This document shows positions 49,701-61,176 of a stretch of 64,000 bases of DNA, in pieces (the stretch's first letter is position 1; each line of letters begins with the position of its first letter). The notes below the pieces were generated by a model that saw nothing but the letters and a program-made list of their open reading frames with translations, ran no database searches and had not been told where the DNA came from. The translations under genes and the position numbers were made by a program. The DNA is from Pyrenopolyporus hunteri. Taxonomy: Eukaryota; Ascomycota; Sordariomycetes; Xylariales; Hypoxylaceae. The stretch covers positions 372,001 to 436,000 of the forward strand of contig CADCXC010000003.1 in NCBI GenBank assembly GCA_902806595.1, in the 5' to 3' direction.

Positions 49701-51404
49701 CTAGAAAACACGTGTACCGTTTACGTTACGGACAATATACGCCACTTTCACGATTCCTACTTCAACATACCCCCATCTAGGCAAGCAGCGGATTAAAACC
49801 CCCGTGAGAACGGTGAACACCAAGATAGACGATACCATTATGAGTGCCTGGTAAACCGTGAGGTTACTCCCTATGTCGGAAGTAGGGACGTCCGTTTCAT
49901 CTTTCCTAATCCAAGGATGAGACATAATGGCCGTAGTGTCGATTCGTTCGGACGGGTCATATTTTAACATATTCCTTAGAAGATCGGCCAAGCCAAGTAT
50001 ATCTTCTTCGGGGTATCGACAACCGGACGGCTCCGAACCTCCGCCATCATTTTTGCGATAAACAATTCCTACAATTGCTAAGTCTGCTTCGAAGACGTCC
50101 GTATATTTCGTTCTCTGTATGAATTCGGCTCTTCGATTAGCTAATATCTGTTCTTCTGTCAACGGTTCCGAATGCGTCTTAGAGTCGGCTTCCTCTTCCT
50201 CTTCTTCTTTTTCTTGTTCTTCTTGTTCTTGTTCTTGTTCTTGTTCTTGTTCTTCTTCTTCTTCTTCAACCACCTGAGCTGTAGGCTGGCCATTAGCCTT
50301 TACGGCTGCCTCTTTTTCGCGATACATCTCTACCAGGACCTTATGATACCGCAGCGGCAATATTCCTAAGTAGAGTTCCAGGTTTCGAATCATTCGGAGT
50401 AGCGAATCTCCGTAAGATGAGAACAGAAAGCTGTCTGTCCGAACATGATACAGAGTACATGCTAATGACCATATGTCGCTGTGGGTCCCCAGGACCTCAG
50501 TGTTTTGAAACAAGACTTCTGGCGCCGCAAACAAATTTGGTATACCCGTTGACAAAGGTGGACTATCGGAAAAGTACGATTCGCCAAAATCAACCAGTGC
50601 AATAGAATTTGTCGTTACGGTTTCACACCAAAATGGATCGGCCGGGATGACGCTGTATTCCGGGGCTCTAGGTGTTGGTTCGCCTGAAACCGTCTCGATA
50701 TCTACGACCTCTTGCTCTCCCATCAAACGGAGAATTTGGTCTTTATCCAGATCGTCAACGCCTTCGACCTTCATTAGTATATTTTCTGGCCTAAGATCGC
50801 CATGGCATATCCCATGGCGGTGAAGAAAGTCCATAGCTTCGGCAATCTGTCGGCAGACATCTTTTCTGCGTATTCCGCCTTGTTCTTCGGACCCCAATTG
50901 TGTTAAGCCCCAGTCGGTGATGTTGAAACCAAGTACAGGCATCACTAGGCAGCGATGGCGGCCATTAGGGCCCTCAACCCAGAATTGTTCTAAGGGCATT
51001 GCTATATGGGCCTGCTCAAGCTCCTCTGGAGTACATTGTTCTCGTAGGCGACTCAATACCATCTCTTCAGACCCCTCGGATGAGCCAAAGGCAGTCAGTA
51101 CCTTGACAGCCCTCCATTTCCCCAGGACAATATCTCGACAGAGCCAAACAATTCCGAAGCCACCGCTTCCGAGCTTATGCACGACTTCGAACCGGCCGTC
51201 AAGAATATCATCAAGTTGTACAGGATGATATCCTCTTTCATTGTACTTTTGAATATCTTCGAGTCGCAAAAAGCCGAATGAATCGAGAGATTTGTATTCA
51301 ATCATTTTCTCGCAGGATGCTACCTTAGGCATATTCGATGGGGCCTCCTGCTCTTCATGTCCATAGGTGGTTTCTGAGAGGTCAACCTCTGCGTCGTAAG
51401 CCAT
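49701..51404 (-). CDS. SRPK-like protein kinase with C-terminal membrane segment
   Basis: Single-exon protein of 567 residues. The kinase core has the glycine loop GSGGFG (79-84), the AVK lysine at 101, HGDLRPENIL (201-210) where most kinases have HRD, DFG at 272-274, and an APE block as AAPEVLF. The N-terminal approach (YHPVQLDDILDGRFEVVHKLG) is typical of SR-protein kinases, which are split by a spacer. Here the spacer includes an acidic Glu/Gln run (about 380-405). After the closing block HPWIRKDE, a hydrophobic segment of about 25 residues (about 517-541) suggests a tail-anchored or single-pass membrane protein, which is unusual for SRPKs. HGD for HRD is common in fungal SRPK-like families. 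Catalysis is plausible because Lys, Asp and DFG are present. The target is unknown. Confidence 0.85.
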   Translation of the reverse strand: MAYDAEVDLSETTYGHEEQEAPSNMPKVASCEKMIEYKSLDSFGFLRLEDIQKYNERGYHPVQLDDILDGRFEVVHKLGSGGFGIVWLCRDIVLGKWRAVKVLTAFGSSEGSEEMVLSRLREQCTPEELEQAHIAMPLEQFWVEGPNGRHRCLVMPVLGFNITDWGLTQLGSEEQGGIRRKDVCRQIAEAMDFLHRHGICHGDLRPENILMKVEGVDDLDKDQILRLMGEQEVVDIETVSGEPTPRAPEYSVIPADPFWCETVTTNSIALVDFGESYFSDSPPLSTGIPNLFAAPEVLFQNTEVLGTHSDIWSLACTLYHVRTDSFLFSSYGDSLLRMIRNLELYLGILPLRYHKVLVEMYREKEAAVKANGQPTAQVVEEEEEEQEQEQEQEQEEQEKEEEEEEADSKTHSEPLTEEQILANRRAEFIQRTKYTDVFEADLAIVGIVYRKNDGGGSEPSGCRYPEEDILGLADLLRNMLKYDPSERIDTTAIMSHPWIRKDETDVPTSDIGSNLTVYQALIMVSSILVFTVLTGVLIRCLPRWGYVEVGIVKVAYIVRNVNGTRVF

Positions 51405-54400
51405 TGCGTGATATTGAAATGATACCCGGTTTTTCTCCAGTACCTAATGAAAAAGCGTTGATTATGGAGATAATTAACCAGAAATATGGCAGCGGATTGA
51501 ATTAATTATATCCGCGGACTTTGGTCGAATATCCCAGTGATAATGGTGCAGCACTAAGACAATAGTAGTAATGTGATTGTATTTGTCCTTTGTAATTATA
51601 TAAGATTTGAAAGTCAGGCAAACAAAGAATACTAAAGACCTTGAGTTACAACAACAAAGATGTTTTAAAATATTTTAATAGTGCCATTCAAGGCACTTGT
51701 AATATACCTACTTTTACACGCGCTTAGCTTCATAGAGCTAGGCGAAGGATCTAGGTGACTTGTCCACCTAGGAACCCTCACAGTAGAACCTAAATAATAT
51801 GGACAACAACATCGGGGCTAATGTAGCTAATAGGTATTTGAATCTGGGAAAACGCCTTAGGCTTGTCCAACCCAAGACGTAAAGGGTTATTGGCGGCCCC
51901 AGTTCTATGACCGCCATGAAGTCATACAACCAGAGGCCGAAAATTAAGCATCAGTGTGGCTGACATTGCTTATTATACATAGAAATGCAATCTCATTGTA
52001 TAACAATACTTATCTCGTGGGATACCACCACGCAGACGCAATAGTGCAGACACGACTATAAGCGTATATGGAGTATACTTAGGTGCCCCAGATACAAATA
52101 GGAATGCTCCTCTGGAATAGCCGCCAAGGAAAAGTCGCCGCCCTAGACTCTTAGTGACTAGGTTTCCAGTAGGACTTGAAGTGATTTATAAAATGGGAAA
52201 GCGGATTAAGTGAGTTTTTACCAATCTTAAATATTTCTATGAGTAAAAATGAAACACTAAACGTGAATTTTGTTTCTTGCTGTGGTAGTAGAGTCTAAAC
52301 TCTTCGCCACCCCTTTTTATTCTCAATATTAAAATTTACAAGCTAAAGTAACGACCCTTAATGGGAGTTCCAATTGGCAGATAATACAATGGACGGTAAT
52401 ATGGGCAAGGAATAGATATTATCTGTAAATCTGCCAACACTCTAAGATGCTTGCTTCATGGTTAATGAAACATATACGTAACTCGGAGTACTTGTAGTCC
52501 CTTCGACGTGAGATGCCTAAGGGAGCGTGTATGCATAACCGGTGCTAATAAGTGACGGGGTACCGGGCCAGTCTCCGGGTCATAAAATCCGTCTGTATCT
52601 ATTCCACATTGGCTGGAGCGGGCCGCGTTTAAACCGGTGATTCAATATTGGTCCACGATGTCCTTCCCCCTACCAATATAGGTTCCAATGGCTCATTACA
52701 TCGTATATTGCCGTGCCTAAATTAGAAGAGCTTTGAAGGGCGAAGTTTATGACATTATAAATCAACATTTTACAAGACGAACTTAGTTTTCATAGAAGAC
52801 GCCTTCGGTTCAGAAAGTTTTATACAAGTCTCTGTGAGTATAAGAGCCTAAACGGTTGGTATTTAGTTGAGTGGTTCAGACTTAAGCCATTCCAAGAATC
52901 ACTAATTTTAAAATCGGACTATTCGAATTACTACGTTTATTATAACCTAGATTATAAAACCGTCTATTTAAAACGAGCCTACAAGTTTAATATTTTCAAT
53001 TTACAATATAATCGACTTTTACTCTCGTACTTTTGGACAACTTAGCTTATATAAAGGTTCGTGTGGCAACATTATATGTTTCTAATAACTAGTAAGTATA
53101 TGCTAAATCAGGTCAGGTTATCTCGGCCCTATTTTCTAATTGTAGTTTCGTCATGTCGCTTACTTTATTCTACATATCTCCTTTTATAGGATCGTCGACA
53201 GCAGCGTCGATTACTGTATTAGTCTCTTTTCTTTCACGTCAAATGTAGGAAATTGTTTCAAGACGTAATTGTAAGCGCAAATCTCACCTAATAAGCTCAT
53301 ATACTAGATCCTTTCTCGTGGAAACGTAGTCAGAGTCTGTTAAACGCCATTGATTGAGGAGGATTTACGATGGGAGTGAAAGCGTAGTCCTTAAGAACTA
53401 GCGTATGGAATTCCATTCGGGTGATATTACATAGCTGGCCCCGAGTCTTTCAATCGAAAGCCATAAGTGTAGCATTCAATAAGCCATGTCGAAAAGTTTG
53501 CATATCTCTCGAGTGCTCCTATGCGCCTGGGTAATTTAACAGTCTTGAATATTCTTCCGCCACAAAAGCTCACTTACTATCACGTGTCAATGTTTCATGT
53601 TATACTTTAGACTTATAGGAAGAACTTGCCTTCATTCCTCTTCGTTGCGGTATTCCGTGGCGGTAAGATAAGCTGTGCTATGCTCCGTGGGAGCCTACCT
53701 CGATTCAGCCCTCTTAAGTGATCTGCAAACTGCATCTTCTATCCAACGTTTTTGATGGTGATATAAAGTGCCAAGCCGCCGAAATAAGCAATCATTTTGC
53801 GAGAATCAAGAAATCTCAACATACCTCTATTTCGAAATCTTACCGAATTCCCTATGACTATCTGACATTCATGATATGAGACGTCACATGCCGCACCCAA
53901 TCAGCCTTCCCTTTCCGGCTTGACTCTGTTGTCCCTGGCGTCTCACTATAGCTACAACGCACCGATTACTTTAGTCATCGCTTCCAGACCCGGAGACTAA
54001 GAAAATTCTTCCAGCTTAATGACCTACATTATATTGTCTATTCACCACTCTACTCCTCCATCCCCGCCCGAGGGGTTCAATAACAAAGGCCAACAATGCA
54101 TATAGAGCAAGGCTATTTCCGAAATACGGCCGGGCCCTTCCATCGACGTGTGATTGTTTGGACGTGCAAACTTCAACTGGCAATAAATCCGATAGGCAGC
54201 CTTCGGAGTAGCAACACCTCCACACACAAGGGTTCATAAGAACTTGAAATAACACAAACATAAGATATATATTTTTAGCGGCTATCCCGCCAGTAGCCGT
54301 CTATTTTCCGTTAGACCTCAGCTATAACCGAGGTGTCTGGCGGACGGACGAGGGCAACGTTAACTCGAAAAGCTCGAGATGAGTGGGCAGAGGTACGTGA

Positions 54401-55554
54401 AGGAATGGTGTTATTCCCAACTGAGGGACTTAAGAACAAGCTGACTAGCCAACTCGGGTCTTCGCGGAGAACATACCCCAACGCGGGGACGCCACGCGAC
54501 TCTGCAGACTTCCTCATGACCTATAGCAGATGAGAATGAACAAGGCCTAACGGATGACTCCGCAGGGGGTGGTGGTGAATGCATGTCATCTCAGATGCCG
54601 AGGCTTGGAAGGGAAAGGAAGAGAGAGAAAAAAAAAAAAAAAAGATCTGACGAGGTACGCTGGAGTGTAACGTATAAGGCTTAAATGCGGGATCCGGATT
54701 ACGGGGTATGTGTATATGTAAGTGTATGTAGGTAGGTACGAAGCCTACTAACCCCGGCCAGTTGCGCTTCATCCGGGGAAACCAGGTACATGTATGGATG
54801 TAGGTATGTACCTATGTAGGTATGTGATTCGCTGGGCGTTGGGCGAACCCATACTTGGTACAAACCGTGGCAGATAAATAGGTACATAGTATGTTGCTTA
54901 TTTGTTGTGTTAGTAATATAAATGTGGTGCGAATGTTGCGCCGAGTCGTGCTATCGGATAGTATTAGGTATACAATAAGTATTACAACACGTAACCACGT
55001 AGGTACCTACCGTAGGTACTTACAGTAGAGGTAGGTAGGTACATAGGTACCTAGGTATGTATTTAAAAGCAGGTATTTCCAACGTCGGCCGAAGCCAAGA
55101 AGGCTGTGCGACAATAACTTCCAAGATTGCTCGACTGCTGTTTCTCGACTTTGCTTCGTCGTCGCCCGAATTTCGCCCGTATCGCCGATCTTCTAAAACA
55201 GATCCAAGCTGGCGGGTCGCGTGGGTAGGAGCACAAATTAGCCCACGCGCGCGGAAAATACTGGGTATGGTGCTATGGGGAGGTTAGGTAGGTACCTACT
55301 TGTACATGTGGGATTCACGTAAATGCCATATAAAGCGCAAGTACAAATCGATGCGCGAAGCCAAGAAGGGGGGCGGTATCCTGGTCTCTGGGCTCTTCGT
55401 AAAGAATGGCAGGTGGACTTGATGTCACTGTACATACACCACATTTAAATCACGTACGCAAGTTCTACTACGTCGGCACTTCCCCTTTACCAGCGCTGGA
55501 GTCGGCTAAATTAAGAAAAGCTTCCACGAACCCTGCTAACGAGCCCTGCCAGAC

Positions 55555-55620
55555 CCCTGCCAAACACCACCAAACACCACCAAACACCCCCGAGCCCTTG
55601 CCAAACCCTTGCCAAACCTT
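55555..55620. repeat. Short CCAAACACCA-type repeat
   Basis: The motif CCAAACACCA is repeated three times, followed by two copies of CCCTTGCCAAA. It is a small local duplication of unknown meaning. Confidence 0.6.
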
Positions 55621-56650
55621 CAACGTTGTTTACCTAAGGCGGTACCTACGCTAAGTGTTTGTGTACCTACCTAGGTAGGGTGCCATAACAGATATTAGGT
55701 CCGAACAACTTTGCGGAGGCCCCACAATTTCCCGCTAACTCTTCCCCGCTGTTCCGTCCCGCATGCTGTGCAACGAAATACTTTGGAGACTATTCTCTTG
55801 TCCGTCTCGTCTAACGTGAGAAAAGTCCGATTTAGGGAATAGCACCCGCAAAGCGCGAACTAACCCAGCCCTAGCTCACTTGTGAAAAATAAAAAAATAA
55901 AAATCAACATTGAATCACATCTGAGCTAGATCTGAACGTGGCAGGTTACTTTTCCGGTCAATGTCTCGGATCCTTCAGATCCCATTCCCTTAAGGGGTAA
56001 GTCCGGGCAGGTAATAGTCTATACTCTATGTAAAACTATTCCCGTACCTGAACTAAGCTCGAAACAACAATCACAGCAAAGCAGCAACAAGCTCCAGTCA
56101 CATCGACCCGGCCGAGTAACCCTAATGAAATTAGGAGGAAAAGAAAAAAGAGAGAGAGGGATTAAGAAATCGTCTTTGAACCGTAGTACAAAGGGCCAAA
56201 GAAACTCGACACCTACCCAATCGGTCTAATAATATACTCTATTAAGGTCACAGGCGTTCGCGCTACGACTCTCGCCCAGTCAGTAGGCTAGGCTATTCGT
56301 CGAACCTATAGCTCCCTACACGTTACCCTGAGGCATTACTACCTCCTTGGCACCCCTTACCGCAACGGCAAAACCAATGAGGAGTGTGGATGATATTCGT
56401 GGCAGAGGATTACACGATGCCGCCCAAACCTCATGACCGCCCCCAAGCCTCTGCACGTCAGCCATACTTGGCTCGAGAGATCCGTCGGCACCCCTTCCCC
56501 AAATTATGGGTTGCGGACCGCCATGTGATGCCGTGAGGCACAGGGGGCACGAGGCTCAGGATAAATGGGTGTGAGTGGGAAAATATGCGTCAAGCCTTCC
56601 TGGGGGCTTACGGTAGATGGTACCTTGCCGATGGCCGTGTCTTTGTCGTG

Positions 56651-56716
56651 GTTTCTATATAAGGAATTCTTTCTCCCGCTTCCGGTTGCCATTGACTGGT
56701 ACGGCTTTCTATATAA
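56651..56716 (+). promoter_or_regulatory. Two TATA boxes before the Asp-box hydrolase gene
   Basis: The 11-base string TTTCTATATAA occurs twice, at about 56,653 and 56,706, within 140 bp upstream of the first ATG of the hydrolase. Two evenly good TATA elements about 53 bp apart suggest two start sites or a local duplication. Confidence 0.5.
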
Positions 56717-56785
56717 CCACATGAAAGTCTGTCAAGTGAGCCCCCTCTCCTTAAGTAGGGAGAATTCCTTGCGGCGAAACACGCA

Positions 56786-57985
56786 ATGTCTCAACGAATC
56801 ATCAACATGTCTCTCTTCTTCATCTTATTAAACTTCCTAAGTCTCACCTCCCTCATCTCGGCCCGCCCTACTGGCGAGCTAAAAAAGGTCACTGGCTGGC
56901 GCTCGGTCAGAGAACTGCTACGCATCACCCCTCGGGACTCGACCATAGGGTTCGGGGAAATCGGCGCCTCTTTCACTCTAGGCGGAGCCGAAAGCCGGTT
57001 GGCTCCTGGGGGCACGTACCCCAGACTTACCAGACTCTCTGACGGCGGCGTGCTCTCCGTCTCGTCCTTCTCAGACGGAAACGGGAGGGTCCTGAGAGTC
57101 GCCCGGAGCGACGATAACGGAGCGAACTTCAATCTCATCGGCGAGGTGGCCAGGAGCAACGGAGACTTGGACAACGGCTTTCTGCTCCAACTACCATCCG
57201 GGTCCATCCTAGCGGCGTTCCGCAACCACGACAGGAACGCCGACGGCTCCTACAGCTGGTTTCGCATCACCGTCTGCCGCAGCGACGATGGTGGGCGTAC
57301 GTGGGCTTTCCTGTCGCAGGCGGCCGAGAATCCTGCCGACGCGAGCGGTTTCAACGGGCTCTGGGAACCATTTATCCGCATAGCGAAAGACGGCTCGATT
57401 CAGCTGACCTACTCGGGCGAGTTGAGCCAGTCCAACCAGGAGACCTTCCGCGTCGTGTCGCGCGACGGGGGTGCTACGTGGACGGCGCCAACGAATCTGA
57501 GACTGCATGGCGAGAACCAACAATTCAGGGACGGCATGCAGGGCATAGCCTCGATCAGGGACGCGAACGGACGGGACGCCCTGGTCATGGTGTTCGAAGT
57601 CAAGGACGGCCCTAACTTCTACCTGTCGACCGTGACCTCGTATGACGACGGAAACACGTGGGGTTCCAGAAATACGATATACCGACCGGCTCAGCACAAC
57701 GCAGGGGCGCCGCAGATCGCCACGATTGGCAACGGCTTGGCCGTAGTGTTCATGACGGACGAGGACACCCCGGCCGATCAGTTACAGTGGGCTAACAAGG
57801 CCGACATCAAGATGATATTCTCTTCAGAGCTTCGTGACGGCCAGATCAAGTGGACCACCCAGACGATGCATCTGTCGGAGGATAGCTCGTACTGGCCGGG
57901 CATGTTCCAGAGAGGGACCAACGACATCATGGCTGTCTACGAACGAGGAGGCGTCCCCTTGGGAAGAGTCGTTACGAGAGTTTAG
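56786..57985 (+). CDS. Secreted Asp-box beta-propeller glycosidase, GH93-like
   Basis: Intronless protein of 399 residues. The ATG at 56786 (or 56807) opens a signal peptide, MSLFFILLNFLSLTSLISA. The mature part has four Asp boxes, SDDNGANF (108-115), SDDGGRTW (166-173), SRDGGATW (225-232) and SYDDGNTW (285-292), regularly spaced as in six-bladed sialidase-fold propellers. Overall length and blocks such as YPRLTRLSDGGVL and LWEPFIRIAKDGSIQLTYSGE fit fungal GH93 exo-arabinanases better than true sialidases, suggesting attack on plant arabinan outside the cell. The family assignment is from memory of block pattern, so substrate is inferred. The C-terminus GVPLGRVVTRV looks complete. Confidence 0.82.
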   Translation: MSQRIINMSLFFILLNFLSLTSLISARPTGELKKVTGWRSVRELLRITPRDSTIGFGEIGASFTLGGAESRLAPGGTYPRLTRLSDGGVLSVSSFSDGNGRVLRVARSDDNGANFNLIGEVARSNGDLDNGFLLQLPSGSILAAFRNHDRNADGSYSWFRITVCRSDDGGRTWAFLSQAAENPADASGFNGLWEPFIRIAKDGSIQLTYSGELSQSNQETFRVVSRDGGATWTAPTNLRLHGENQQFRDGMQGIASIRDANGRDALVMVFEVKDGPNFYLSTVTSYDDGNTWGSRNTIYRPAQHNAGAPQIATIGNGLAVVFMTDEDTPADQLQWANKADIKMIFSSELRDGQIKWTTQTMHLSEDSSYWPGMFQRGTNDIMAVYERGGVPLGRVVTRV

Positions 57986-59388
57986 TTTTCGTGGTGAGGT
58001 AACTTTGCTCTGCGGGAATGCATGGTTAAGGGGTTCGGGGAGGTCATAGTCTCCGGTTTCATTCATTGGAGTTTCGGGGTTTCAAGATATCCTCTGGCAT
58101 CATGCTCATGTACCTACCATCTGAAGGTCTTACTCGGGATTGTGAATATGGGTCTGAACATCTCATAATAGCGCTTACGAGTTGCAATAAGGAAATGACT
58201 TTGAGGAAATGACTTTGATACCAATGCCGGCGGGGGTGGCCGGGTTCTGTGCTTCCATGCTTACGTGTCGGGAGATAAAAACAAACATGCACTGTAGAGA
58301 TCTGCATTTCAATGGTGTTGACCCGGGCAGGAGGACGTCAAAATAACTGGCGCACCCCGTAACAGTAAATACTAAGGGACTTAAGATAATAAAATTTATA
58401 TCCGTCTAAAAAATTCGATAAAATATTAAAAACTAACTATTATAACATATTTATAATTTATATAATAGTTTATAAAATTTTTGAAATTTTAAAACAAGAT
58501 AATAATATGAATTTTCGAGATTAAAGATAAAATATTAAAGTACGGTTTGATATTGATAGAATTGAAGCGTTTTGGTAGTGCGCCACTTTTTTTGACGTCC
58601 TTCTGCCGGGCTGTGTAGATACCTATCTAAGTTTATCCGGGTGAGTCGATACCCGTCTCCTTTCCATAGATAGAAGCGAGTTCCGCCTCTTTCACTGATA
58701 ACATTACGAATCGAAGCCTACGTACATGAAATATATAACTGGGTCCCTATGGATATAGAACGGAGCAAGAGGCTATGTAATCCTGCTCGCTAAGGCTAGA
58801 GGAATGTTGTTGGGTGATTGATAATAACTCAGATTACCCCGTTGGTCGTGGCGTCTCTCATCCGCCCGGCATTCTTACTAACGGGACGCAAGGCAGTAGT
58901 TTTCCGAAAGTCCAAATACTCTTAGAATTTGCATGGGTCTCAAAATCATCTGTTCCTGTCAACTGACTCTACCTATGTATAGCTACTAGGCCTTATACCG
59001 CAGCTTTGCCGCAATGCGATATGTGAGTGAGCGGCATGGCCCAACGATATAATCGAAATTTAGTGTCATTGTCAAAGAATATGCAGAATTTGAAGGCCGG
59101 GAAAGATACAGTCTAGAGCACAACATAGACTTGATGCTGTGCCATTTTGTGCGATGGGGCGGGTGAATGTTGGTGTACGTTATTATCCCAGGGTCGTACT
59201 GTTGGAGTACGAGGAAATAGGAAAGCTAAAGGCTCGGGGTGGCTTTGGATATAACTATTCCACGTTACTATTATACTTTGGGTATATATAAATAGGTATA
59301 TATGTCATAGCTCATCAGACTCCATTGCGACATCTACTACTCCCGTCAGCATCTCATGGTTGACAGGTGCAAGCACGGGCATCTGCCG
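57986..59388. other. Convergent spacer with a MITE-like element
   Basis: It contains the 3' flank of the hydrolase, a short A+T-rich element with inverted ends (58,322-58,611) and the 3' flank of the S28 peptidase. A TATA-like GGTATATATAAATAG at about 59,281 has no gene behind it. Confidence 0.5.
58322..58611. mobile_element. MITE-like element with ~30-bp terminal inverted repeats
   Basis: The left end GGCAGGAGGACGTCAAAATA...TGGCGCAC and the right end GTGCGCCA...TTTGACGTCCTTCTGCC are inverted copies with few mismatches. They enclose about 220 bp of A+T-rich non-coding DNA. The total is about 290 bp, in the size range of MITEs. The interior keeps its few C bases mostly in CpG, as in the RIP block. 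No target-site duplication was recognised. Confidence 0.75.
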
Positions 59389-61176
59389 CTAGCATTTACC
59401 GGTAAATTCTTGCACCCATTCCTTTACGAATGTGGCGATCTGCTTCTGAGCGTCTGCGACGGGCGGCGGTGGTAGATCCGGTGTCGTCTCGTTTGGAAAT
59501 AGGCCGTTCTCATCCCAGTGGTGGACCGCACGCTGATGGTTTATTAACATACGATATTAGACGGGCGATGGTGGACTTACAGCGATTAGAATGTATGGTT
59601 CGCTCACGGTATTGGGCCGTTCAGGCAGCCCGATGGCGTGCACACCCGCGGCTCGCCACGGATCCCACTCGCCGTCGAGAAATGCGAGTCTGGGATAGCT
59701 GATGTTGAATCCGCCAAGTCTGTTGATGTATTCAACATCGGCCGCCTCGGTCAGGTTGAAGGCCTCGCGGCAGATTAGAGTCGAGTAATCCACGTCAATT
59801 GTGCGCGAGATAAGCGGGAGCTGATCCTCAGGCACACCGCTTCCAGTCTGGAGATAGCCCCACCTAAGTACGTGGTGAGCACCCAAGGCACGGCATAGAT
59901 TAATAGCTTGAGACTTACTGAGTGCAGACCTGGTATTGCCACAACCTCCAGGACTGAGTGATGTCGTCCCGCGCATAAAACTCTGGGTCGTACGTAGAGA
60001 AGCACGCGTCCTGGTCACCGTTACATCTGGAAACCGATGTCCTGTTAACGTAGCCGATGTAGTTCAAGAAGCGGGTTGAAAGAGTCTCCAGCTCGTCCTC
60101 GTAGCCGCCGACTTTGAGGAGTTCCTCAGCAGACGCCCTTCGCGCCTCCGTCGCGGGATATAGCACCGAGTCGGAAGACACAGCATCGCAATAGTCGAAG
60201 AAACCGTTGCTGCTCTGCGAGGGATCCCAGTTCAGACTCTGAAGCCCGTAGATACCACCGTTGATGGCGCTAGCGAAGTCACCATCGTGGGTTACGTTGG
60301 GCAGGCCAAAAACAGCTTTAAGCTGTGGGACGTATTTCGAACCGGCCTTCCCGATAAGTATATTGTCAATAACATGTGTGAGCTTCTGGGTAGTCTCGAC
60401 ACACTTCGGCGGGCCATAAACGGCTGCCGCTGTGAAGTACTCCCAGTAGTCCCAAATAGCCTCGGGCACGCCGGAGGATGAGATTGCGCCGAAGTAAACA
60501 TCCGGGTACAGGACTCGTAGAAACGCGACGAAAGCGCCGGCGTAACTACCTCCATAGGCAATCCAGGGCGTGTTTTCAGGGCTCAGGTCCACGTCCTCCA
60601 AGCCGGCAAACTTGACATTCTTGGCAAAATAAGCAGTATCGGCCAGGGCCTGGTCGGTGGTCAGGAAGCGCAAGTTTTCGGTGCTGAAGTCCGGTACGGG
60701 GATGCTTTTGCCGTAGTACCTATGCTCGAGGATCACCCCGAGCCCGTTCGTCGCTTTCGCGAGTTGGTATACGATGCCTTTCTGAAGATAAGGCAGGCGA
60801 CCAGCTCCGCTCGTCTCACCGCCCGAAAGCACGATGACCGGTCCGCCCGGCTTATAGAATTGGGCGTCAAACCAGTATCGCAAGTTGAAGGTGCCGTTGG
60901 AGTGCGGTTCGTAAGAGGAATCGTTGTGGAAGTGGTCGATCGGGGTGGAAAGGTTGTACTCGGGGTAGATATCTTCAAGATCGACCTCTCTAACGCTGAG
61001 GGCTCCTTGCGCGTCTCTGCCGTTGACCTACGACGATTAGATAATTATATGTCAATACGAGACGTACGTTCGCGCACCTGTTTTGCGAGCTCGCTAATAG
61101 GTAGAGGATGTCTCTGAATGGCTTGCGTAGCAGAGACGAAAGCCAACAGGCTCGCGACAGCGCCGTACCGAACCAT
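59389..61176 (-). CDS. Secreted serine carboxypeptidase, family S28
   Basis: Minus-strand exons 61176-61078, 61027-59919, 59863-59581 and 59532-59389 join in phase to about 544 residues. A signal peptide (MVRYGAVASLLAFVSATQA) leads into an alpha/beta-hydrolase of the prolyl carboxypeptidase type. The block IDHFHN begins the family region. The nucleophile is in GGSYAGAF (Ser near residue 194), the acid in LDGEWDPWR and the base in VHHWDENG. Cysteines in YGPPKC, FDYCDAV and CNGDQDACF are probably disulfides, and several N-glycosylation sites occur. It would cleave after Pro in peptides at acid pH outside the cell or in the vacuole. Introns are 48-55 nt. Intact. Confidence 0.94.

Larger units (their letters stand above)
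51405..56785. other. Gene desert of about 5.4 kb
   Basis: From 51.4 to 54.0 kb no frame of note exists on either strand and the DNA is moderately A+T-rich. From 54.0 to 56.8 kb only short frames without domains occur. Visible items are a run of 17 A at about 54,628, several TAGGTACC motifs between 54,715 and 55,070 and at 55,285 and 55,665, and an AAACACC/CCTTGCC short repeat at 55,555-55,620. It may be decayed transposon or gene DNA. Confidence 0.55.

Noticed and set aside
59281..59295. TATA box GGTATATATAAATAG as a promoter
   Set aside because: No gene follows on the + strand; the region is the 3' flank of the S28 peptidase.
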